From: LZORAL124-50-18 sp051208045 | GTDB lineage: Bacteria; Pseudomonadota; Gammaproteobacteria; Pseudomonadales; Oleiphilaceae | Direction of reading: 5' to 3' | DNA length: 64,000 nucleotides | NCBI GenBank assembly: GCA_051208045.1 | Contig: JBPJFY010000005.1 | Location: 62,001 to 126,000, forward strand | Part shown: positions 24,666 through 33,856 of the stretch, piece after piece | How positions within the stretch are numbered: the stretch's first letter is position 1 | How the letters are laid out: each line of letters starts with the position of its first letter | The notes under the pieces: model-generated | What the model was told of the DNA's origin: nothing | The model's database searches: none | The model's input: the letters and a program-made list of their open reading frames with translations, nothing else | Program-made: the position numbers and the translations under genes

Positions 24666-24731
24666 GCAGTATCCGAAATCGCAGTACGGAATGAAGCAGT
24701 ACCAATGGCAGTAACGCAAGCAGTACCGGAC
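24666..24731. repeat. degenerate 12-15 bp tandem repeat before lipA
   Basis: Five consecutive units each start GCAGTA: two of 15 bases (GCAGTATCCGAAATC, GCAGTACGGAATGAA) and three of 12 (such as GCAGTACCAATG). They occupy part of the spacer before the LipA-type gene, ending 25 bases upstream of its ATG. All periods are multiples of three, and the frame through them is open. Confidence 0.75.
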
Positions 24732-24756
24732 AATAAAGATAATAAGGAAGGTTACT

Positions 24757-25683
24757 ATGAAGCAGGCAATACGTCATGGGCTGAGTGCTCTGATTCTTAC
24801 GATGCTCACACTCTCCGCATGGGCCAGTCAATCCGGCGCAACACGATACCCGATTGTTCTGGTGCATGGTCTGTTTGGCTTTGATTCCATCGCTCAGGTG
24901 GATTATTTCTACCAGATCCCTGACCGGCTGCGCTCGGTTGGTGCCGACGTGTATACGGTTAAACTTTCCGCAGTGAACTCGAACGAAGTGCGGGGTGAGC
25001 AGCTGGTGGGACAGATTCAGACCATTCTCAGTCTCGCCGGTGCGGAAAAGGTAAATCTGATCGGGCACAGCCAGGGCGGGTTGGCGGCAAGGTACGCGGC
25101 TTCTGTGATTCCTGAACAGGTGGCCTCGGTGACAACCATCGGCACGCCGAATCTACCCTCAGGCTTTCCTTTGGGGGGGCTGATGGATACGGAAGTTCCC
25201 GAGAACTCACTGGCAGCCAAGGCTTTGGCGCTTTTGTTTGAGTCCATTGCACAGTTGATCGATCAGGCCAGTGGCCATGACGAACTGCCGCAGGATTATT
25301 CCGCGTTTCTTGCCTCTGTCAGCCCCGGCGGGCTTCAACAGTTCAACATGCTGTATCCGGGCGGGGTGCCGGACACTGCCTGTGGTAATGGTGCCGCTGA
25401 CCACGGTGGCGTGCGCTATTATTCCTGGAGCGGTGCTTCCGCCGTGACCAACATTCTCGACCCCTCAGATTGGGTGCTGGGTGTGACCGTTGGCCTCTCC
25501 GGTGAGGCCAACGATGGCTTGGTCACCCGATGCGGAAGCCACTTGGGTAAGGTGATTCGGGACAATTACCGCATGAATCATCTGGATGAAATCAATATGC
25601 TGTTTGGTATGCATGCGCTGTTCACCAATCCGGTGTCCCTTTACCAAATTCATGCCAATCGCCTGAAACTGGCCGGGCTCTAG
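24757..25683 (+). CDS. secreted triacylglycerol lipase, Pseudomonas LipA type
   Basis: An extracellular lipase of family I. A Sec signal peptide (residues about 1-23, ending AWA) precedes RYPIVLVHGLFGFDS (oxyanion hole). The nucleophile motif is IGHSQGGLAARYAA near residue 104. The catalytic aspartate lies in GEANDGLVTRCGS and the histidine in NYRMNHLDEIN. The two cysteines (DTACGNG and TRCGSH) match the disulfide of P. aeruginosa LipA, and the length (308 aa) is right. AAGGAAGG precedes the ATG. LipA enzymes normally need a membrane foldase (Lif/LipB) encoded just downstream; here the next gene is a convergent DUF1223 gene, so the foldase is elsewhere or not needed. Confidence 0.92.
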   Translation: MKQAIRHGLSALILTMLTLSAWASQSGATRYPIVLVHGLFGFDSIAQVDYFYQIPDRLRSVGADVYTVKLSAVNSNEVRGEQLVGQIQTILSLAGAEKVNLIGHSQGGLAARYAASVIPEQVASVTTIGTPNLPSGFPLGGLMDTEVPENSLAAKALALLFESIAQLIDQASGHDELPQDYSAFLASVSPGGLQQFNMLYPGGVPDTACGNGAADHGGVRYYSWSGASAVTNILDPSDWVLGVTVGLSGEANDGLVTRCGSHLGKVIRDNYRMNHLDEINMLFGMHALFTNPVSLYQIHANRLKLAGL

Positions 25684-25702
25684 CCGCGCATTGCTGCACG
25701 TG

Positions 25703-26479
25703 CTACGGAGCGCTGGAGGTCAGCCAGCCACCGGTTGCCTGAATGGGGCGCTGGCTGTCTTTCGGCGTTAACCAGAAAGCCACAGCCAATTCCGAGGTGT
25801 GCTGCTTGGGGTAGTCAGGCAGGGTGGTCTCCCATTGCTCCTTGTGGGGGGTAGACTGCCCATACCCCAGCACCACAAAGCTGTGTGTGAGTGTTTTTCC
25901 TTCATTTTCGCCACTGGTAATCCGGCTGTCTATATTCATGCCCAGCACCGCGATGTTTAACTGATACTCACGGTCGGTGAGCCGAATCTTCCAGGCACTT
26001 TCCTGAACCGGCGTGAAGTCAGCGCTGACGTTTTCCCCGTTCAATGCAACTTTCAGTGTGCCAGTGGGGGATTGCGGTTCAGGCGCGTCACGACTTCCCC
26101 GAAACCACTGCTTCCATTCAGCGCCGGCAATGACAAAGCCGGGTGTGTAAACGCTTTTCACCAGTCGTTCTTTTTTGTAATTGCGTTGTCGGAGGCTGAA
26201 GTGGGGGTGGGCAAACCGATCCTGCCAGCCGAGATAATCCCAGTAGTCCACGTGAAATACCACGGGAACAAAATCTGACCACAGTTGCTTATGATGCTGC
26301 AGCGTAGATATCCAGGCATCCGCTGGTGGGCAACTGTTGCACCCTTCGGAAGTGTAAAGTTCCAGGAGAGGAATTTGTTTGTCTGAGCTCGAAAATACTT
26401 TTGCAGGCTCTGACTGTGCAAACCCTGTGACTGTGAGGCCGCTCAACATAGCGGACAGGATGACGGGAAATTTGCGCAT
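25703..26479 (-). CDS. DUF1223 secreted thioredoxin-like protein
   Basis: The 258-residue protein starts at the ATG at 26479, after GAGGAAAG, and has a signal peptide (MRKFPVILSAMLSGLTVTGF, then AQS). The DUF1223 signature is ELYTSEGCNSCPPADAWIS with a thioredoxin-like cysteine pair (CNSC) near residue 45, then VFHVDYWDYLGWQDRFAHP and RQRNYKKERLVKSVYTPGFV. Family members are periplasmic and have no proven reaction, although a redox role is presumed from the fold. It is convergent with lipA, 19 bases apart. No partner gene is apparent. Confidence 0.88.
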   Translation of the reverse strand: MRKFPVILSAMLSGLTVTGFAQSEPAKVFSSSDKQIPLLELYTSEGCNSCPPADAWISTLQHHKQLWSDFVPVVFHVDYWDYLGWQDRFAHPHFSLRQRNYKKERLVKSVYTPGFVIAGAEWKQWFRGSRDAPEPQSPTGTLKVALNGENVSADFTPVQESAWKIRLTDREYQLNIAVLGMNIDSRITSGENEGKTLTHSFVVLGYGQSTPHKEQWETTLPDYPKQHTSELAVAFWLTPKDSQRPIQATGGWLTSSAP

Positions 26480-26599
26480 TGATTGTGCTTTCCTCAAAAT
26501 CAAATTCGTAGGCAGCTATAGACAACACAATCAAGAAAAAGTTTCCATGGGAATACCAGTGCCTCACTCCCCTTATTCGAAGAGCGAGGCGGGCCGCAT

Positions 26600-27502
26600 T
26601 TAGGGCGTGATCTTTATGCAGGTAGTAACAGCCGCAATATGGTTGGTATAACTTCTCAGGTTTTTGGCGGTGAGCAGTCCCCCGTTAAAAGCAGGGTTTT
26701 CAATGATATGACTGTAAGTGACTTCCCATCCGGACCCGGATCCAAAGCCCGTTGACGTGGCGACATAGTCGGAAGGACAAATTGTGTAGACTGTCACACT
26801 GCCTCCTGCCGCTGCGCTACCGAAGTTTTTGGAAATGACTTTTTCAATGCTGCCGGTGCTGAATGCTTCGCAAACGACGGAGCCGTCCGTCATCACTTCT
26901 TTGATTGCAGAGTTTTCAGGGCAAACACCGTCGACAACATTTTGCTTCATCTCGAGCTTTTGCTGAATATCTGCGATTTCGACCTGAAGAGCTTCTATTA
27001 GAGCGACATTGTTGTCGATTTGCGCCTGGAGGCCTTCATTGAGAGAAATTACGTTACTGTTTACCATAATAAGCGCTGACTGAAGGCTGGCGATCAATTG
27101 CTGATTCGCTGAAACCTCACCCTGGAGTGCGTCAATATCTCCGCTGGCTGCGGCGATTGATTCCTGAAGTGTCTGATTGGCTGCCTGAAGACTGTTAATT
27201 TCCGCCTGGATGGACGTCACGTCTGAGATGTTCTGCTGAACGAGCGTGTGAAGAGCACTGTTTTGCTGATAAAGCGTAGTGATAGCTGATTCATTGGCGG
27301 TCATGCGCTGTTCCAGCGTATCCACTTTTTCAACCAAAAGGTCGACTTGATCCTGTAGCGATGAAATTGCTCCTTCGACTTCAACAATTTGACCTTCAAT
27401 GGCAACAAACGGCTTACCTTTGGGTGTATTATCCTTTGCGCTCGCGGTAGCTGTCGCTAATGTGGCAATCGTGAGGCAGAGCAATGATGTGCGTAATTTC
27501 AT
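26600..27502 (-). CDS. secreted coiled-coil hypothetical protein
   Basis: The 300-residue product has a signal peptide (about 1-22, ending ATASA). A long heptad-repeat coiled coil follows from about residue 33 to 190 (for example LQDQVDLLVEKVDTLEQRMT and LQAANQTLQESIAAASGDID). A small C-terminal domain of about 100 residues contains four or more cysteines (VCPENSAIKEVMTDGSVVCE, then YTICPSDY and TTCIKITP). The shape suggests a periplasmic or surface stalk with a disulfide-bonded head. No family was recognised. GC in this gene is near the window average. The space upstream (27503-27835) shows no clear elements. Confidence 0.65.
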   Translation of the reverse strand: MKLRTSLLCLTIATLATATASAKDNTPKGKPFVAIEGQIVEVEGAISSLQDQVDLLVEKVDTLEQRMTANESAITTLYQQNSALHTLVQQNISDVTSIQAEINSLQAANQTLQESIAAASGDIDALQGEVSANQQLIASLQSALIMVNSNVISLNEGLQAQIDNNVALIEALQVEIADIQQKLEMKQNVVDGVCPENSAIKEVMTDGSVVCEAFSTGSIEKVISKNFGSAAAGGSVTVYTICPSDYVATSTGFGSGSGWEVTYSHIIENPAFNGGLLTAKNLRSYTNHIAAVTTCIKITP

Positions 27503-27835
27503 AATTAGAGTTCCCTGATTGTTTTATAATCCAGAGGCAACCCGGCGATCACTTAATCTGGACACAGTCAAGCAACCCGTGGTTTTCCGTTCCAATGCGT
27601 GTAGCTTCCTTGCATGGAGTGGCTTTTTCTCTTTGTTATGCCCGCTTTTCGGGGTGGGAAGATTTTAATGCAAATCTGGCGATCATAGTGTCAACCAATG
27701 CACAAAAAATACTCAAAAAACGGTTTTGGCCATAAAGTTGGCGTGAAAGACATTTGTGTTATACGGTTATTGGCATCAAAATGCTTACTTCATGCGAAAT
27801 TCATACGTATAGCGCCACTGCAGCGGGGTTTATAG
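27503..27835. other. intergenic region between divergent genes, no clear element
   Basis: This 333-base space separates the coiled-coil gene (minus) and the patatin gene (plus) and must hold both promoters. I see no RNA gene, repeat or good sigma-70 hexamer pair. The best candidate is TTGGCG with TTATAC 15 bases later, just before 27770, which is too closely spaced to rely on. Confidence 0.3.
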
Positions 27836-28912
27836 ATGGAGTCAGCAAATCTACGCATTGTTGCCGGGCCAAGGGCATACGCCCACATACGCAAGCACGG
27901 GTTGAGCCCGGAGGATGTGTCGGCGGTTTTTGGGGCCTCCGGAGCGGCGAAATGGTTGTCGATTTATGGGCTGGACCGGGCTATCTTCGAGACCTGGCTG
28001 GCGGAGAAATCGGCACCTTTGCATCTTTTCGGCACCTCTATCGGTGCCTGGAAGCTGGCCGCGGCGATGGAAACGTCGCCGGGATTGGCCTTTGAGCGAC
28101 TGGGGCAGGCGTATATTGCCCAAACCTACGATAAGAAAGTGCACCCGCAAGAGGTGGCGGCGCAGGCTGAGCGTATTATTGAAGATTATTTGTCCGAAGC
28201 GCAGATGGCTGATATATTGGCGCATCCAGCCTGGAAGCTGCATATTGGCACGGTGCGCAGCAAAGGGTGGATGGCGAGTGATGACAAATGGCGGTTGTCG
28301 CTGGCGCTTATGCAGGCAGCAGTTTTTAACGTGGGGGGCAGAAATGCGCTCACGCGCCTGTTCGAGCGTGTGGTGTTCAGCAGCACATCGGGGAGTTTAC
28401 CCCTGTTTCAGGGGGATGCCTATCGCACAGAGACATTGCCGTTAACTCCGGAGAATTTTCGACAAGTATTGCTGGCGACTGCGTCCATTCCGCATGTGTT
28501 ACCTGCTGTGCGGGACATTCCCGGCGCGATTCCAGGGAGCTACCGTGATGGCGGGGTGTTAGACTATCACCCGGTACCCGCCATGATGACCCACTTTGAT
28601 GGCCTGGTGTTGTACCCCCATTTTTACCCGTATCTTGTGCCGGGTTGGTTTGACAAGTTTATTGACAGCCGAAGAGCCCGTGGTCCGATGATTAATAACG
28701 TGGTTATCGTTGCGCCGTCGGAGTCTTATGTGGCCAAACTCCCGTACGCGCGCATTTCGGACCGCAAGGACTTTCTTCGATTCCAGGGGAACGATGAAGA
28801 GCGCATGCGCGTCTGGCGCATTTGTATGTCTGAGAGTGAGCGCCTGGGCGAAGCGTTTCTTCAGCTGGTTCTCTCTGGCGACATTTCAAAGCAGGTAGAG
28901 CTGGCTTCCTGA
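27836..28912 (+). CDS. patatin-like phospholipase family protein
   Basis: The 358-residue protein has the patatin layout with a Ser-Asp dyad. A glycine-rich oxyanion region VFGASGAAKW lies near residue 37, the nucleophile motif GTSIG near residue 64 (LHLFGTSIGAWKLAAA), and the Asp motif YRDGGVLDYHP near residue 240. There is no signal peptide, so it should act in the cytoplasm or at the membrane, hydrolysing acyl esters of phospholipids or related lipids. Only a weak GGGG lies before the ATG. It is convergent with the AEC permease gene, with 19 bases between the stops. Confidence 0.85.
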   Translation: MESANLRIVAGPRAYAHIRKHGLSPEDVSAVFGASGAAKWLSIYGLDRAIFETWLAEKSAPLHLFGTSIGAWKLAAAMETSPGLAFERLGQAYIAQTYDKKVHPQEVAAQAERIIEDYLSEAQMADILAHPAWKLHIGTVRSKGWMASDDKWRLSLALMQAAVFNVGGRNALTRLFERVVFSSTSGSLPLFQGDAYRTETLPLTPENFRQVLLATASIPHVLPAVRDIPGAIPGSYRDGGVLDYHPVPAMMTHFDGLVLYPHFYPYLVPGWFDKFIDSRRARGPMINNVVIVAPSESYVAKLPYARISDRKDFLRFQGNDEERMRVWRICMSESERLGEAFLQLVLSGDISKQVELAS

Positions 28913-28931
28913 ACCAGAGCGCCAACACGGC

Positions 28932-29888
28932 CTAAGCAACGCCAGCCCACTGCAGAATAAATATGCCCAGGCTGATGGTGAAAATGGACACGGCGGTAGT
29001 GAGGGTAATAATGGTGGCTGCCAGTTCGGCGTTGCCGCGCATGGCCTTGGCCATCACAAAGCCTACGGTGGCGGAAGGGCTGGCAAACATCAGAAACAGC
29101 GTGCCCAGTAACACGCCGTCCAAGCCAATGGTATAAGCGCCGGCAGTCATGATTGCCGGGAGAATGATCAACTTCAGTCCGCCGGCGTACACAGCCAGTG
29201 CACCGCAGGATTGCAACGATTTCAGGTTGATTGAACCGCCGATACACAATAGGGCCAGGGGAAGTGTCAGGTCGGCCAGATATCCACCGCTGGTGATCAA
29301 TACTTTTGGCAGGGGCCACTGTAACTGATTCACCGCAATGCCGGCCAGAATGGCGAGTATCAGCGGATTTTTCAGCAGGCCAAGCAGTGTGGTTTGCACA
29401 AGCGAGGTACCGACCACTTTATGGGATGCGGAGAGCGCCCATACGGAAAGTACGTTGTACAGCAAGGTGAGAAAAGCCAGCAGGATAGAGCCAATGGCGA
29501 GGCCGGTTTCGCCATACATATTGGCGCATAACGCCAGGCCGATGATCCCCATGTTTCCCCGGAAAGCACCTTGCACAAAGACCCCCCGATTTTTGGGCGG
29601 TAAATTCAATCGGCCAGTGAGGTACCAGAGTGCAACTACTACGGCACAGGTACTGAGCATGGCATAGCCGAGCTGCGTGCTGTTCAGCACATGATCCAAG
29701 TCTGCGGCGCTGACCTTCAAAAACAGTAACGCGGGAAGACCCAGCAGAAAGACCAACTGCGTGCCCGTCTCGATAAACCCGGCACTTAACCAGCCAGCGT
29801 TTTTTAATCCCCAGCCCAAGGTGACCAGAATAAAAATGGGAAAGGTGATCTCTGCGGTCGACACCAGTAGATCCACGAAAGCGCTCAC
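28932..29888 (-). CDS. AEC family transporter (auxin-efflux-carrier type)
   Basis: An inner-membrane permease with about ten hydrophobic helices (such as LVSTAEITFPIFILVTLGWG and LLNPLILAILAGIAV-like stretches). Its pattern fits the AEC/malonate-carrier superfamily, whose bacterial members carry small carboxylates or similar anions. The GTG at 29888 was chosen because GGAG lies 7 bases before it; a TTG at 29948 would add 20 odd residues. That gives 318 residues, the normal length. The gene lies between the patatin and CofD-like genes. The substrate cannot be told from the sequence. Confidence 0.85.
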   Translation of the reverse strand: MSAFVDLLVSTAEITFPIFILVTLGWGLKNAGWLSAGFIETGTQLVFLLGLPALLFLKVSAADLDHVLNSTQLGYAMLSTCAVVVALWYLTGRLNLPPKNRGVFVQGAFRGNMGIIGLALCANMYGETGLAIGSILLAFLTLLYNVLSVWALSASHKVVGTSLVQTTLLGLLKNPLILAILAGIAVNQLQWPLPKVLITSGGYLADLTLPLALLCIGGSINLKSLQSCGALAVYAGGLKLIILPAIMTAGAYTIGLDGVLLGTLFLMFASPSATVGFVMAKAMRGNAELAATIITLTTAVSIFTISLGIFILQWAGVA

Positions 29889-29966
29889 GTGTGTGCTCCA
29901 AAAGGGCAGTATTATACTGTTGTGCTGTATCGGATACGAGCGCTTCAAGCAGAAGCCAGAAGCCCC

Positions 29967-31154
29967 TTACACCAAAGACAGGAGCGCTTCGACCAATTTC
30001 TGGTTGTCGTAATAGGGCGCGCTGTCGGCGGAGATCAGGTCGGTATCGATCAATTGAATCCCCAGTGCGGCGAGTGCCGCGCCATCCCACTGTCCCTCAT
30101 ACTTACCGTTTTTTTGATCCACCAGCACAAAGTCCAGCACCGAGTTCGGGTTTGCTTGCCCGGGATTTATCAGCTGTGACCGAAGAGCATGGACGCACTC
30201 AAGCAGGGAGAGGCCAAATTGTTCCGGGTCTGTGCCCAGGTTGGGAACATACACTTTCGGGGCAGGGTTGGATTGAATGGCTTCAGCTACGCCGTCCGGA
30301 AGAAAGTTGGCCAGTACGCTGGAATAGAAGCTGCCAGGGGGGTAGCAAATGAGTTCCGCGTGCTCAATCAGCTGTCGGTTCGATTCGCTCAAGCGCACTT
30401 GGGCAGGTGCATACTGGTCCGCGTCGGCGGAGAGCAGGAGCTGTTGGATTCGACCCGTGATGGGGGCCGTTTCCTTTCCGGTGATCCGATGTTGCGCACA
30501 GATTTGCTCGCCATTGGCAAGGTTGACGCAAAGATGGAGGGGCGACTCAACGATGGCCCGAACCGTGCCTTGAACATGCACTAGTTTGGAAAACAGGAAA
30601 AGTATCTGGTCCAGTTGATGCCCGTTTTGCAGATAGCCTCCCGCCAATATCAGGTTCCCGATACTCGCTCCGCGTAAGTCAAACGCCTCGGGCATGGCGG
30701 CGGCAAAGCACGCGAGTTGTTCCCGAATGATATTCCGCATGGGGTTGGCAATAGTGCGAACAAGTTTGGAAGAACCTTCTACCAGGCTCAATAGCTGTGC
30801 TCTAAGTACATCCGGCGACTGGGTTTCAGACAATCGATGGCTGAACAGCTCGATCACCTCCGGGTGGCCGCTGATGGACTCATCTGCCAGCGCCATGAGT
30901 CGACTTCGAAGGTCGCCAATGGCGGGCATGTGAAAGGCACTGCGGAGCTTGGCCGAGCTGCCGCCGGAATCAAACGTTGTCACCAGGTGAATGGAGTTAT
31001 GCGTGTATTGCTTGAGTACCTTGCTCAATCCGTTGATCGCACTGCCACCGCTGAAGAACAGAAGATGCGGGCCAAGTTCCGGCGCTTTTCGGTAGCGATT
31101 GACACGTAATGGATCAGGAATGCGTGCGCGACGCGTTAACCGAACGTTCCCCAT
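29967..31154 (-). CDS. CofD/YvcK-like family protein
   Basis: The 395-residue protein belongs to the CofD-like superfamily that includes YvcK and 2-phospho-L-lactate transferase. The nucleotide-binding loop LLFFSGGSAINGLSKVL lies near residues 31-47 and is followed by HLVTTFDSGGSSAKLRSAF, then GDLRSRLMAL, GNLILAGGYL and a later YVPNLGTDPEQFGL. YvcK proteins bind UDP-sugars and affect carbon metabolism and cell shape, while CofD builds F420. An F420 pathway is not expected in this organism. No associated genes were found. ATG at 31154 with AGGAA upstream. The function is assigned only at superfamily level. Confidence 0.8.
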   Translation of the reverse strand: MGNVRLTRRARIPDPLRVNRYRKAPELGPHLLFFSGGSAINGLSKVLKQYTHNSIHLVTTFDSGGSSAKLRSAFHMPAIGDLRSRLMALADESISGHPEVIELFSHRLSETQSPDVLRAQLLSLVEGSSKLVRTIANPMRNIIREQLACFAAAMPEAFDLRGASIGNLILAGGYLQNGHQLDQILFLFSKLVHVQGTVRAIVESPLHLCVNLANGEQICAQHRITGKETAPITGRIQQLLLSADADQYAPAQVRLSESNRQLIEHAELICYPPGSFYSSVLANFLPDGVAEAIQSNPAPKVYVPNLGTDPEQFGLSLLECVHALRSQLINPGQANPNSVLDFVLVDQKNGKYEGQWDGAALAALGIQLIDTDLISADSAPYYDNQKLVEALLSLV

Positions 31155-31268
31155 AGACTCAATTCCTGCCTATAATGCCCAATGATAGTTAGAATAGCGT
31201 AAAATCGGAATTTCTGAGGCTATACTGCGTTATAACCGTCGGAAACCCATCAAGGAATTGCCCGACTA

Positions 31269-31796
31269 ATGATGAAAGAGTTACTGTTGCTTAGGCATGG
31301 CAAGTCAGATTGGCGCAAGTGGGTGGATGATTTTGAGCGCCCGCTGAAAAAACGAGGAAAGCGTGGGGCCCAATTGATCGGGCGCTGGTTGCTGGATAAC
31401 CAACGTGTGCCTGAATTAGTCTTGTCGTCGCCGGCGGCTCGCGCCAAGACCACCGCTGAACATTGTTGTAAAGTCACCGGTGTGGATGATGCCAGTATCT
31501 GGTTTGACGATCAGCTTTATTTGGCGGATCAGGACTGCCTGTTCCGTGTGTTGCGGACATTGCCCGAGAAGTATCAACGGGTGATGATGGTGGGTCATAA
31601 TCCGGGACTGGAAGAGCTATTGAGCGCACTCGTGACACCGGCTCCTAAAATACCCGCTGATGGCAAGTTGCTGCCTACGGCGACGTTGGCCTGTATTCAG
31701 TTACCGGAGGCCTGGTCGAGAGTGGAAACGGGCTGCGGAACTCTGGAACAGCTTGTGCGTGCCCGCTCCTTGGAAACTGTCTGGCAGGTCGTGTGA
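31269..31796 (+). CDS. SixA-type phosphohistidine phosphatase
   Basis: A histidine-phosphatase-family enzyme. The catalytic motif LLLRHGKSDW (His near residue 10) and the second histidine in VMMVGHNPGLEELLSAL match SixA-like proteins, which remove phosphate from histidine phosphotransfer domains or from PTS components. Length (175 aa) fits SixA. Two adjacent ATGs at 31269 and 31272 could start it; an AAGGA lies upstream but somewhat far. It is convergent with the FapA/DUF342 gene (32 bases). The nearby hybrid kinase lacks an Hpt domain, so no substrate can be assigned here. Confidence 0.88.
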   Translation: MMKELLLLRHGKSDWRKWVDDFERPLKKRGKRGAQLIGRWLLDNQRVPELVLSSPAARAKTTAEHCCKVTGVDDASIWFDDQLYLADQDCLFRVLRTLPEKYQRVMMVGHNPGLEELLSALVTPAPKIPADGKLLPTATLACIQLPEAWSRVETGCGTLEQLVRARSLETVWQVV

Positions 31797-31828
31797 CCGG
31801 TCGGAGCGATGCGTATCTGCGCCAGTAT

Positions 31829-33619
31829 CTACTTTTCAACAATGGTTTGTCGCGCTTCGAAACGGAATTTGCCGCTCCCCATATCTTCGGTAATCTTTTT
31901 CCCGGTGTGCAGTATATTCACCCAGACATTGGTGTAGATCATCCGGCTGGCGGACACGAGTGCGGCCTTGCTCTTCATGAGCTGAATTTGTAGCTTCTTT
32001 TCCTGTGCTGACAACGACTCTCGTTCGGTCTTGAGTTTGTTTTGCTGGCCATCCAGCTCCGCGACTTTTTTCTGGGCCGCTTCCGTAGGACCGGACAGTT
32101 TAATCCGGTTACTCATGGTGTGCAGGGCGTCGTGAATCGCAATCATTTCCTGATCAATTTTTTTCATCTGGGTCATGACCGTTCTGAGCTTGGGAACCGT
32201 ATCGGGTGAGGCGCCAACGCGTATCGTAGTCGGCACGCTGCCTTTGGTGCCAAGGGTTTTTGTGAGTACCCGGTTAGCTGCCTGTGCGTCCCCCCCAATG
32301 AGGTGGCCTTTGCCGCGTTCCTGACCCAACAGGATTGAATCACCGGCTTTGATGGCGCTGTGGCTGATATACTCTGCCACAGAGATATTGCCCTTGGCTT
32401 CTATCTTCGCGCAGGTCACGAAGCGGGCGGAGACATCACCGCCACTGATAATCTCGGCACCGTATTGCTGGTCGTCTTTGGCATCTTCGGTGTGGATTCC
32501 CCCGATGAGGCCCTGGTCAATGATTACACTGCCGGAAGCGATGATTTTCGACTTGCCGACGACGCCGTTCACCACTACTTCACCATTGGCTTTGATCGTC
32601 ATCCCATCGGCGACATCCTCTTTGACATGCACCGATCCATCAAAATCGATGTTTCCGGTGGCGAGACTGACATTTTTCAATACCAGCGCAGGATCAATCG
32701 TAACGCCATTTTCCAGCAGTATAGGATGCCCTTTGATACTGGCGATTAACAGGTTTGGATCATCGGGAGACACTTCAGCGCCTGAAACGTTCGGATTAAA
32801 AGGCAGTTTATCTCCCTGAGGGGCCGGGATGGGGCGGCCGAAGACATCGGTGCCCGGACGGCCAGGCTGAGGGGCTGAGCGTTTCATGAGTGGTGTGCCA
32901 GGCTCGACCAGAACGAACTCGATAATATCGAGGTAATTGACCTTGCCTTTGTCATCTTCCGTCGGGCCGGAGCACACGATGGAGTCCACCAGTTTTTCAA
33001 ACCCCGAGCTCTTGCCCTTCACCGGCTTACGGCCTTTGGCGATGAGCACGGGCGTGTTGTCTTTTGCATAGCGTTCTGCGGCGCTGTCGATGGCTTCCTT
33101 GATCAGTCCGGTGGTCATTCCAGCCTTCTTAATGGCTTTTACCAGCTCCGATTTGTTGGCTGGCGCACCCCCATAGGGCGGCGTAAACGAAGCAAAGGCC
33201 ATCAGGTCATCGTCATCAGTTTCCAGGTGCACCTCGCCATCTCGCCGTTCTGCGATGGAAAATGAGGGATACTCCATCCCCATCTTTTCCAGAAACTCCA
33301 GCGATTCCGCTTCTTCATCGGGCGTGAAGGTTTTTTGTGGGACTGCTTCAGCGTCGTTTTGAGCCGCTTTTGCGGTTAAGTAATCCGTCAGCATTTGCTG
33401 GCACTGCTCACCCAGTTCCTTTTCCGCATCCAGTAACTCGTCGACCTGTGTAGACAGAAGGAAGTAGGCACCGTAGCCTTCTGCCGCCAATTTTTGCGAA
33501 ATGGATTCTCGTGTTGCAGGCGTTGGAGCACGGTCACTGATCACCGGATTGAGGTCGGCCCACACCAGAGCATCTTCCTCTTCAAAGCGGAACTGAAGCG
33601 AAAAGCTGAAGGACGGCAA
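31829..33619 (-). CDS. FapA/DUF342 family protein
   Basis: The 596-residue protein fits the FapA (DUF342) family: a central right-handed beta-helix seen as repeated short strands (IDFDGSVHVKEDVADGMTIK, VNGVVGKSKIIASGSVIIDQ, ISGGDVSARFVTCAKIEAKG) and a C-terminal coiled coil near residues 480-560. It starts at TTG 33619, after GGGAG at good spacing; the next Met lies about 75 codons in. Family members have been linked to cell-surface and polar functions and to signalling proteins. Residues about 1-200 are a distinct N-terminal domain. It is divergent from the hybrid kinase gene (237 bases between). Confidence 0.88.
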   Translation of the reverse strand: MPSFSFSLQFRFEEEDALVWADLNPVISDRAPTPATRESISQKLAAEGYGAYFLLSTQVDELLDAEKELGEQCQQMLTDYLTAKAAQNDAEAVPQKTFTPDEEAESLEFLEKMGMEYPSFSIAERRDGEVHLETDDDDLMAFASFTPPYGGAPANKSELVKAIKKAGMTTGLIKEAIDSAAERYAKDNTPVLIAKGRKPVKGKSSGFEKLVDSIVCSGPTEDDKGKVNYLDIIEFVLVEPGTPLMKRSAPQPGRPGTDVFGRPIPAPQGDKLPFNPNVSGAEVSPDDPNLLIASIKGHPILLENGVTIDPALVLKNVSLATGNIDFDGSVHVKEDVADGMTIKANGEVVVNGVVGKSKIIASGSVIIDQGLIGGIHTEDAKDDQQYGAEIISGGDVSARFVTCAKIEAKGNISVAEYISHSAIKAGDSILLGQERGKGHLIGGDAQAANRVLTKTLGTKGSVPTTIRVGASPDTVPKLRTVMTQMKKIDQEMIAIHDALHTMSNRIKLSGPTEAAQKKVAELDGQQNKLKTERESLSAQEKKLQIQLMKSKAALVSASRMIYTNVWVNILHTGKKITEDMGSGKFRFEARQTIVEK

Positions 33620-33856
33620 TCTGAATCTCCCTATTATCAGATCAAATTCAAGGCGGCAATTGCTTATTGATCATGGTTTTAGGTAAAGGATAGCTGGAAG
33701 TGTGGTTGGGTGCCAACTTCATGGTAGAACTCTTCGTTTTTCCGGGTCTGCGAAAGCAATTTTTTGGTTGTCCGTTTTTTACTGGTGGGTGTTGCATGGT
33801 CTATATATTATGACGCACCTGTTAAATTAATTGACTCTGGGGCGTTGATAGCAGAG

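Noticed and set aside
24646..25068. 140-codon minus-strand ORF over the lipA start
   Set aside because: Shadow of lipA and of the repeat array; no ribosome binding site or family pattern.
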